This document shows, in pieces, positions 57,775 to 64,000 of a stretch of DNA of 64,000 nucleotides (its first letter is position 1; the number at the start of each line of letters is the position of its first letter). This stretch comes from Companilactobacillus nodensis DSM 19682 = JCM 14932 = NBRC 107160. Lineage in GTDB: Bacteria > Bacillota > Bacilli > Lactobacillales > Lactobacillaceae. Where the stretch lies: NCBI RefSeq assembly GCF_000615905.1, contig NZ_BAMN01000001.1, positions 240,330 through 304,329 on the forward strand, in the 5' to 3' direction. The notes under the pieces were generated by a model, which had not been told where the DNA came from, searched no databases, and saw nothing but the letters and a program-made list of their open reading frames with translations. Made by a program: the position numbers and the translations under genes.

Positions 57775-59428
57775 TTTTGTTGAATTACATGCACGTGAAC
57801 GTGCTGAGGCATTGCTTGACGATGATGTCCGTGAATTAGTTGGTCCACTCGATAATATGATTTCACCACACTTGGAACCGCAAGGAATCGTTCCTGAAAG
57901 TGATGACGGTGTTGTCTTGATGCGTGGTACTATCAATGGCAAAAGCGCTCTAGTTATTTCGATCGAAGGTAAATTCCAAGGCGGTGGTATTGGTGAAGTT
58001 AGTGGTGCTAAAATCGTTGCTGCCCTTGAAAAAGCCCTTGAAGATAATCAAGCTGGTAAGACGATTTATCCGGTGCTAGTTCTTGATACTGGTGGTGTTC
58101 GTCTACAAGAAGCCAATTATGGGTTACTATCGATCTCTGAAATTCAAAATGCAGTTATTGCTTTGAAGAAATTTGTTCCTGTCATTGGTCTAGTTCCTGG
58201 ACGTGTGGGATCATTCGGCGGTATGTCAATCACTGCTTCAATTCTTTCATACTTGATTGCAACTAAGAAAGCTAGAATTGCTCTTAATGGACCAGAAGTT
58301 ATTGAACAAGAAGCTGGTGTTCGTGAGTTTGATTCCAGTGACAAAGATTTGATTTGGAATACTTTGGGTACTAAGCAAAGATTAGCGACTGGATTAGTTG
58401 ATGAAGTTGTAGAAGATACAGTTGATAATATTAAGAAGTCAGTTTCAGATGCTATTGATGCCAAAAAAGATGCACATAGAACAGAAAATATTGATTTCTA
58501 TTTGAGCCTTTTGGATAAGTTGGACTTGAGTAAGAAACTTGATATTGACGGCTATCGCAAGCTTTATTCAGAAGTTAAATCTGAGAAACACGTCATCGAT
58601 GATGCTGTTGGAAGCAACACACCAGGTACAAAGAGTCGTGGTCGTGTTTGGTTTGAAAAACTAACTGGTATTAAGAATGCTAAGAGTTCTGTATCAACTG
58701 TTTTGCATGCTGAAAAAGATGGTAAAGAATATGTTGCTATCGTTCCAGATGCTGACAACAAGTTCCCACGTGTTCGCGATGGTGAAGTAGGTCTTGAAGA
58801 AGGATTTGCTGTAGCAAGTATCGTCAACAAAGTTGTCGCTGATGACGCCGATAAAGATATTAAACGTCCAATCATCATGGTAGTTGATGTACCTAGTCAA
58901 GCATATGGTTATCAAGAAGAATTGATTGGTATCCACGTTGCCTTAGGTTCAAGTGCTGCCGCTTATGCTAAGGCTCGCCAAGCTGGACATCCAGTCATTG
59001 CCTTCATCCCTGGTGATGCTGTCTCTGGTGGATTTTTAGCACATGGTCTCCAATCAAATAGATTGATTGCCTTAGACGATACATCAATCACAATTCAAGC
59101 TATGTCAAAAGCTAGTGCTGCTCGTATCACACAACGTACGATTGCTGAACTTGAAGAAGCTACTAAGCATGTTCCAGCTATGGCTTATGATATTGACAAC
59201 TATGAAAAACTTGGTGCTTTGTACAAGTTGGTTAAGGGTATCGGTTCATATGATGCTACTGACGAAAATGTTGCTAAGATCAATTCAATTATTGATGAAG
59301 CTATCCAAACTACAGTTGGCAAACCAGCTGATCTGCACTTCCGTTATGAAACACCAATTGCGATTGAAAGTGGTCGTAAAGCAACTAACGCTGTACGCAA
59401 AGCTGTTTTTGAACAATGGAACGCATAG
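57764..59428 (+). CDS. mdcD: Malonate decarboxylase beta/gamma fusion (decarboxylase)
   Basis: A 554-residue protein joining both carboxyltransferase halves. The N-terminal beta part (about 1-270) has GGGIGEVSGAKIVAALE, DTGGVRLQEANYGLL and PGRVGSFGGMSI. The C-terminal gamma part (about 290-554) has VPSQAYGYQEELIGIHVALGSSAAAYAKARQAGHP and FIPGDAVSGGFLAHGL. Together they remove CO2 from malonyl-S-ACP, giving acetyl-S-ACP. In many bacteria these are separate genes mdcD and mdcE; here they are one open frame with no internal stop. It overlaps mdcC and mdcG. Confidence 0.93.
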   Translation: MKNSFVELHARERAEALLDDDVRELVGPLDNMISPHLEPQGIVPESDDGVVLMRGTINGKSALVISIEGKFQGGGIGEVSGAKIVAALEKALEDNQAGKTIYPVLVLDTGGVRLQEANYGLLSISEIQNAVIALKKFVPVIGLVPGRVGSFGGMSITASILSYLIATKKARIALNGPEVIEQEAGVREFDSSDKDLIWNTLGTKQRLATGLVDEVVEDTVDNIKKSVSDAIDAKKDAHRTENIDFYLSLLDKLDLSKKLDIDGYRKLYSEVKSEKHVIDDAVGSNTPGTKSRGRVWFEKLTGIKNAKSSVSTVLHAEKDGKEYVAIVPDADNKFPRVRDGEVGLEEGFAVASIVNKVVADDADKDIKRPIIMVVDVPSQAYGYQEELIGIHVALGSSAAAYAKARQAGHPVIAFIPGDAVSGGFLAHGLQSNRLIALDDTSITIQAMSKASAARITQRTIAELEEATKHVPAMAYDIDNYEKLGALYKLVKGIGSYDATDENVAKINSIIDEAIQTTVGKPADLHFRYETPIAIESGRKATNAVRKAVFEQWNA

Positions 59429-60060
59429 AAGTTTTACCGCATGATTTAATAAAAATTACTGTTGTCGATTTTTTTAGTGAACAAGTAATTCCTGACTGGG
59501 TAGTGGAAAGTCTCAATAAAACACCATTGGTCATCGTTCGTCGTGGACACGCCGTTGATGGGAAAATACCGGTTGGTGTTCGAGGGGTCAAACGTGAACA
59601 AAGATTTGCTGGATATGTTTTGAGTGCAAAATTACATTCTGAGGATATCATCACACCACATTCTTTGATTCAAAACAGTTGGGACAAGTTACCAGAAGTC
59701 AGACGGATGCTACCAGCAATTGCAGCATTTCCAAAGATTGCTCCATTGCTGAATAATTACCATTGGGGAATCAGCGGTAGTGTGGGATTTGAATTAGCTA
59801 GTGGTGCATCCACTGCCAAAAGTAGCAGTGATTTAGATTTGATTTGGTACGAAAGCCAAAAATTATCTCGTGAAGAATCGGTCGAATTATTGAACAAATT
59901 GAATCAATTCGGTGTTCATGCTGATTTTCAAGTTGTTCATGGTCAAAAAGGCTTTTCACTCGAGGAATTTGCCAAGAGTACTAGTGACACAATATTGATT
60001 AAAACTGCTGATGGTCCGAAACTATCGAATGATCCATGGGCAGAAATAGAGAAGGATTAA
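59416..60060 (+). CDS. mdcG: Malonate decarboxylase holo-ACP synthase (phosphoribosyl-dephospho-CoA transferase)
   Basis: A 214-residue enzyme that attaches the prosthetic group to MdcC. The nucleotidyltransferase-like signature GASTAKSSSDLDLIWY is present (SGS/SSDxDL pattern of the CitX/MdcG group). It starts inside the mdcDE end (ATG 59416) and is the last gene before a terminator. MdcB, which makes the prosthetic group precursor, is not in the operon; CitG elsewhere could supply it. Confidence 0.92.
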   Translation: MERIEVLPHDLIKITVVDFFSEQVIPDWVVESLNKTPLVIVRRGHAVDGKIPVGVRGVKREQRFAGYVLSAKLHSEDIITPHSLIQNSWDKLPEVRRMLPAIAAFPKIAPLLNNYHWGISGSVGFELASGASTAKSSSDLDLIWYESQKLSREESVELLNKLNQFGVHADFQVVHGQKGFSLEEFAKSTSDTILIKTADGPKLSNDPWAEIEKD

Positions 60061-60089
60061 AAATCTTGGATTAATTTCCAGGATTTTTT
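60061..60089 (+). terminator. Intrinsic terminator of the mdc operon
   Basis: AAATCTTGGA (60061-60070) pairs with TCCAGGATTT (60077-60086), then T residues. Confidence 0.85.
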
Positions 60090-60097
60090 GGTAGACA

Positions 60098-60892
60098 ATG
60101 AAATTTTTAACAGATGACAAGGTTGAATTAGATTACAACATTTATGGAACTGGTAAACCAGTGATTTTGATTGCTGGGTTCGGTGGTTATCAGGAGATAT
60201 GGCAATTACAAGTTGATTATTTGGTGAAGATGAATTATCAAGTGATAACGTATGATCATCGAAATCATGGAGCTTCAGAACGCACCAATACAGGATTGAC
60301 AATGAGTCGATTAATTACAGATCTGCACGAATTAATTGATTATCTACAACTTGACGAGCCATTGTTAATTGGACATTCGATGGGTGCTAGTGTTTGTTAT
60401 GGGTACTTGTCGAGATATGATAATGTGGCGGCCGTGATGAGTGTTGATCAGACGGTTAAAATGTTAAATGATATGGATTGGCATTACGGATTCATGAATA
60501 TTAATACTGACAATTATCGGACTGAAACTTCACAGCCGGCCGATGTACATGAAACGTTGCATGGATTGAATTTTCGAGTGATGGTAAAATTGAATCTTGC
60601 TAAAAACAAATATCCTTTTGATCGGGTGGCTAATCTTCCGTTATTATTTGATCATGTGACCAAAGACTGGCACGAAACAATACAAAAAAGCAGCCACCCA
60701 ATAATGCTGGTAGCCGCTAAAGAAAGTCCATATTATAATTCTGATTTTGCTAAAATTGTTGCAGATGAAAATGAAAATGTTACTTCAGCTGTAGTGGATA
60801 ACTCTGGTCATGACATCATGGCAGAAGTTCCAGATCAATTTAATCAACTATTGCGTCATTTTGTGCTGTCCAATCGTCGATATCAATCATAA
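60098..60892 (+). CDS. Alpha/beta-fold hydrolase
   Basis: A 264-residue alpha/beta hydrolase. The nucleophile elbow GHSMGASVCYGY has the Ser in G-x-S-x-G. An oxyanion-type motif is in VILIAGFGGYQEIW, an Asp lies before the late catalytic region, and the His is in DNSGHDIMAEVPDQF. Substrate unknown; such proteins include esterases and haloperoxidase-like enzymes. It starts nine bases after the mdc terminator, so read-through could add it to that operon. No clear ribosome site before the ATG. Confidence 0.82.
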   Translation: MKFLTDDKVELDYNIYGTGKPVILIAGFGGYQEIWQLQVDYLVKMNYQVITYDHRNHGASERTNTGLTMSRLITDLHELIDYLQLDEPLLIGHSMGASVCYGYLSRYDNVAAVMSVDQTVKMLNDMDWHYGFMNINTDNYRTETSQPADVHETLHGLNFRVMVKLNLAKNKYPFDRVANLPLLFDHVTKDWHETIQKSSHPIMLVAAKESPYYNSDFAKIVADENENVTSAVVDNSGHDIMAEVPDQFNQLLRHFVLSNRRYQS

Positions 60893-60954
60893 TCGATTGG
60901 TTTAATTATTGTATCCAGATATAATATAGTCAATCAAGATTGGGAGAATTTACT

Positions 60955-61437
60955 ATGAAAATAATTAATTTAGCCGAAAAATTCAAACAAGAAAATATTT
61001 ATTATGAATTGTACGAGCATCGTGCAATTTACACTAACGAAGATGCTTTAGTTGTTAAATCTGAAAAGGGATTTACTGGTACAGAAACTAAAAGTTTATT
61101 TTTAAAAGGCAAAGATGGACGTAATTTCGTAGTCTTAACTTTCACGACTAAAAGAACTGATTTCAAACTTTTGAAACATGTTGTTGGTGAAAAATTATCG
61201 ATTGTTTCGTCAGATGATATGGAAGAACAGACGGGTCAAAAATCGGGAGCCGTTTCACCATTTGGTTATCCTAGTGATATTCCATTGATTGTGGATGAAG
61301 AATTATATTCCAAAGAAAAATTGGTTTTTGCACCAGGAAGACCAGATCGAACGATGGTTGTTTTAGGCAAGGATTTGCCTAAAATCATTGAGATTCTTGG
61401 AAATGAGCACTTTGATTATTCTGATGATGAGGGATGA
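60955..61437 (+). CDS. YbaK/ProX-type aminoacyl-tRNA deacylase
   Basis: A 160-residue YbaK-domain protein close to the ProX/PrdX group, which hydrolyses Ala-tRNA(Pro) or related mischarged tRNA. The pattern YELYEHRAIYTNEDALV, then K-x-LFLKGKDGRNFVVLT, and the SGAVSPFGYPSD segment match that group rather than YbaK proper. ATG 60955 has GGGAGAA upstream. It stands alone before the trp leader. Confidence 0.85.
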   Translation: MKIINLAEKFKQENIYYELYEHRAIYTNEDALVVKSEKGFTGTETKSLFLKGKDGRNFVVLTFTTKRTDFKLLKHVVGEKLSIVSSDDMEEQTGQKSGAVSPFGYPSDIPLIVDEELYSKEKLVFAPGRPDRTMVVLGKDLPKIIEILGNEHFDYSDDEG

Positions 61438-61466
61438 ACAACCACTAATCTAATTAAATATTTATG

Positions 61467-61495
61467 TTGACAAATTATCCAAATACTTTTATTCT
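61467..61495 (+). promoter_or_regulatory. trp operon promoter 1
   Basis: TTGACA (61467-61472) and TATTCT (61490-61495) are 17 bases apart, directly before the T-box leader. Confidence 0.8.
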
Positions 61496-61500
61496 CTGTA

Positions 61501-61826
61501 ACAACAAAACAAATTCGTCCATAAACCGATGAGATGGAGATCAAGACTATTGTGCATGCACAGAAAGTTGCCGCTGATGAGAGTGCAACCAAACGCAGGT
61601 AGTTAAATGGACCATCGAGGGTTCTCTCGAATGTTTGATTGTAAAATCAGATTAGTACAGGGAAACGTTAGGCATACGTAAGTTGTCGGGAGGGTGTTAG
61701 CCCTTCGCTAAGAGTAATGGGCTGTAGTGTTGCGTGTTATTTTGTATACACTATTGGTCTATTAAAATGAGGTGGCACCGCGGAAATCCGTCCTTAAACT
61801 GTATAAGTTTATGGGCGGATTTTTTA
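61501..61826 (+). promoter_or_regulatory. Tryptophan-specific T-box riboswitch leader before trpE
   Basis: The T-box sequence GGTGGCACCGCGG lies at 61771-61783. The Stem I base pairs CGATG with CATCG (61613-61617). A TGG triplet (61608-61610) followed by A is the likely specifier codon for tRNA(Trp). The terminator AATCCGTCC/GGGCGGATT ends in T residues at 61821-61826. Uncharged tRNA(Trp) would stabilise the antiterminator and allow trpEG expression. This accounts for most of the gene-free stretch 61438-61841. Confidence 0.93.
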
Positions 61827-61841
61827 TTTGGGGGAGAAAAG

Positions 61842-63281
61842 ATGAATTTAGAAGAGTTAAGAGAGCTAAGTAAAGACTATCCAATGTCACCAGTGACTAT
61901 CAGTTATCAAGATGTGAATTTTGAGCCGTTGGAAGTGATGCAATATTTGAAGAAGAACCAAACTGCCTGTTTCTTGTTTACTGGACGACCAAAGTCTGAG
62001 GAAGATGGCTATACTTTTATTGGTATCGACCCAGAGAAGACGCTTGTTTATAAAGATGGATTCTTGAATAATAGTCACACTAAGCAAGATTTGAAACCGG
62101 TACTAGAAAAAATTTTATCAGAAAATAAAATACCCAAAATATCTGAATTACCGCCATTTGTTGGTGGACTATCAGGTTATTTCGGATATGATTTTGCTCG
62201 ATTTGCTAATCCAACATTGCCGCAAGAAATCTCAGATCCATATAATTTGAACGATGTTGATTTGTTGCTAGTTAAGCGGGTGATTGCCTTTAATCATCAA
62301 ACCAAAACGGTGACTTTGTCTAGCATAGTCCCGACTTCAAAACTTGATTCGACTTATGAACAGACCATCAACAAATTACAAGAATTGAAGCATTTATTAC
62401 TTAGTGATTTGACAATGCCTACAGCAAATGATTTTGAAATCACGAGTCCATTGAGACTACAGTTTTCACTTGCTGAATTTGAGGATAAAGTTGCAAAGAC
62501 CAAACAGCATATAGTTGATGGTGATATTTTTCAGTTGATTCTCTCAAATCCGCAACACGGTAAGATGCGCGGTAGTTTATATACTGCTGCCAAGGAACTA
62601 TTCTCCAGCAGTCCCACGCCGTATCAATTTTATTTCAAGCATGATAACTTTGAATCTATCGGTGCTTCACCTGAAACTCTGATCACTAAGCAAGGTCGTA
62701 GCTTATATACTTATCCGTTGGCAGGAACGAGGAGACGAGGCAAGACAGTCGTGGAGGATAATAAGTTTGCGCATGAACTGACGACTAGTTCCAAAGAATT
62801 AGCGGAGCACAATATGTTGATCGACCTTGGTCGTAATGATTTGGGTAAGATAAGTCAATTTGGCAGTGTAAAAGTCACTCGTGTCAGGGAATTATTGAAG
62901 TTCAGTAACGTTATGCACATGGGTTCGACAGTCGAAAGTCTAGTTGATGATAAGTCTTCAGCAATCGATATTGTAGAATCATTAATGCCTGCAGGGACAC
63001 TGTCTGGTGCACCCAAAATTAGCGCAATGAAAATAATTAGCCAATTAGAACAACGCAAACGAGGAATCTATGGTGGTTGTATTGGCTATATTGATTTCTC
63101 AGGTGATTTAGATTTTTGTATCGGCATTCGTTTAGCTTATCGTCAAAATGATGATTTGGTTGTCCATTCTGGTGCTGGTATTGTAGCAGATAGTGTCGCC
63201 AAAAATGAATTTCAAGAATTCAATAACAAGGCGAGTTCGGTCATTGATGCTTTAAAGAAAACCGTGGAGGTGAGAGCATGA
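61842..63281 (+). CDS. trpE: Anthranilate synthase component I
   Basis: TrpE converts chorismate to anthranilate, the first step of tryptophan synthesis, using ammonia from TrpG. The 479-residue protein has an N-terminal domain with [18 protein letters not shown] and a C-terminal chorismate-binding domain. This domain contains [46 protein letters not shown] and [13 protein letters not shown]. All catalytic motifs are present. The ATG 61842 follows GGGGGAG; frames extending upstream run into the T-box. Its stop overlaps the trpG start by four bases. Confidence 0.96.
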   Translation: MNLEELRELSKDYPMSPVTISYQDVNFEPLEVMQYLKKNQTACFLFTGRPKSEEDGYTFIGIDPEKTLVYKDGFLNNSHTKQDLKPVLEKILSENKIPKISELPPFVGGLSGYFGYDFARFANPTLPQEISDPYNLNDVDLLLVKRVIAFNHQTKTVTLSSIVPTSKLDSTYEQTINKLQELKHLLLSDLTMPTANDFEITSPLRLQFSLAEFEDKVAKTKQHIVDGDIFQLILSNPQHGKMRGSLYTAAKELFSSSPTPYQFYFKHDNFESIGASPETLITKQGRSLYTYPLAGTRRRGKTVVEDNKFAHELTTSSKELAEHNMLIDLGRNDLGKISQFGSVKVTRVRELLKFSNVMHMGSTVESLVDDKSSAIDIVESLMPAGTLSGAPKISAMKIISQLEQRKRGIYGGCIGYIDFSGDLDFCIGIRLAYRQNDDLVVHSGAGIVADSVAKNEFQEFNNKASSVIDALKKTVEVRA

Positions 63282-63849
63282 TATATTTAATCGACAATTA
63301 CGACAGTTTTACGTATAACTTGTACCAGTTGGTGGGGACTTTAAGTGATGAGCCGATCGTTGTGGTTAAGAATGATGAATTGACAGTTGAAGAATTGGTA
63401 GCTCGAAACCCTAGTAAGCTGATCTTTTCACCGGGACCTGGCCGTCCAGAGGATGCTGGTATATGTTGGAACAATTAAAGCATTTTATCGGTCGTGTGCC
63501 GATCCTTGGAGTTTGTTTGGGTCATCAAGCTATTGCTGAAGTATACGGTGGACAAGTAGTACATGCGCCAGTATTGATGCACGGTAAGCCGTCGGATATT
63601 AAGTTAGTGCATGGTGGAGCGTTATTTGAGAATTGTCCAAATTCATTCGTAGGAGCTAGATATCATTCTCTGATCGTCACTGATATTCCTACGACATTGA
63701 ACGTTTCAGCACAAACTGCAGATAATGAAATCATGGCGATTGCGGACGAAAACAATAAGGTCTATGGCGTACAATTTCACCCAGAATCGATCATGACGGA
63801 TAGGGAAGTCGGCCAACAGATAATCCAAAATTTTATTAGATTAAATTAA
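63278..63849 (+). pseudogene. trpG: Anthranilate synthase component II (glutamine amidotransferase), frameshifted in this sequence
   Basis: The frame from ATG 63278 covers [16 protein letters not shown] and [12 protein letters not shown], then fails at 63478. One missing base near 63463-63467 (a T in ATATGTTGGAAC) restores [32 protein letters not shown] with the catalytic Cys, and the His-Glu pair in VQFHPESIMT near the end. The reconstructed protein is 190 residues, normal for TrpG. A sequence error is likely since the rest is undamaged. Confidence 0.92.
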
Positions 63850-63877
63850 TTAAATTAAAAATATATTTAAAAAGTTA

Positions 63878-63906
63878 TTGACAATGAGAGTAAATAATCT
63901 TATTCT
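63878..63906 (+). promoter_or_regulatory. trp operon promoter 2
   Basis: TTGACA (63878-63883) and TATTCT (63901-63906), spacer 17, before the second T-box leader. Confidence 0.8.
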
Positions 63907-63910
63907 CATA

Positions 63911-64000
63911 ACAACAAAACAAATTCGTCCATAAACCGATGAGATGGAGATCAAGACTATTGTGCATGTACAGAGAGTTGCCGGCGCTGAGACTGCCAAG
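63911..64000 (+). promoter_or_regulatory. Second T-box leader, cut by the window end
   Basis: The first 60 bases (63909-63968) are identical to 61499-61558 of the first T-box, then similar with small changes. Only the 5' half of Stem I is visible; the specifier, T-box sequence and terminator lie beyond the window. It probably controls the next trp gene, such as trpD. Confidence 0.8.

Overview
The window is low-GC Firmicute DNA from a member of the Lactobacillaceae. Gene order (cinA-recA-rny-tagO, yigZ/comFA-comFC-hpf-secA-prfB, phoPR-pst-phoU, hprK-lgt-trxB, uvrBA, rapZ-yvcK-whiA) and frequent GGAGG-type ribosome sites with ATG/TTG/GTG starts fit this family. The Companilactobacillus (old L. 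alimentarius/farciminis) group is my best guess, but that is inference. No rRNA, tRNA, CRISPR array, insertion sequence or prophage was seen.

Layout. 1-11.5 kb is core: DNA repair and competence (cinA end, recA, comFA, comFC), RNA decay (rny), wall teichoic acid initiation (tagO), ribosome hibernation (hpf), secretion (secA) and release factor 2 with its programmed frameshift. 11.5-22.4 kb is a phosphate block: phoP-phoR, three secreted wall hydrolases sharing one C-terminal module, then pstS-C-A-B-B-phoU. 22.4-28.3 kb is envelope and central metabolism (pspC, yvlD-like, hprK, lgt, trxB, a small XRE regulator, pgm). 28.4-31 kb is a large sortase-anchored adhesin. 31-41.6 kb holds a phosphodiesterase/MFS pair, uvrB-uvrA and rapZ-yvcK-whiA. 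41.6-52.5 kb is the accessory part: an ABC-2 permease without ATPase, a GT-C-like membrane protein, two long palindromic intergenic elements, an MFS drug exporter, a cluster of three secreted proteins (two Ig/BIG2-type twins and a degenerate WxL-like protein), a small unknown protein and clpP. 52.6-60 kb is an acyltransferase and a malonate decarboxylase operon (mdcH-A-C-DE-G) with a divergent LysR regulator. 60-64 kb has an alpha/beta hydrolase, a YbaK-type deacylase and the start of the tryptophan operon (T-box, trpE, trpG, then a second T-box that runs off the window).

Regulation visible in the sequence: LexA/SOS-like boxes before recA and uvrB, a CIRCE element on clpP, two tryptophan-type T-boxes with 60 identical bases, and many intrinsic terminators. 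Operator-like repeats lie before the MFS exporter, the ABC permease and the mdc operon.

Data quality. Seven genes (phoR, pstA, pstB1, uvrA twice, an ABC permease, clpP, trpG) are broken only by one- or two-base indels, and reading continues perfectly in the next frame. This pattern suggests sequencing or assembly error more than gene decay. The most interesting unexplained signals are a covarying structured element found just after both rny and whiA, the two long palindromes at 44.9-45.3 kb, and the secreted-protein cluster at 47-51.5 kb.
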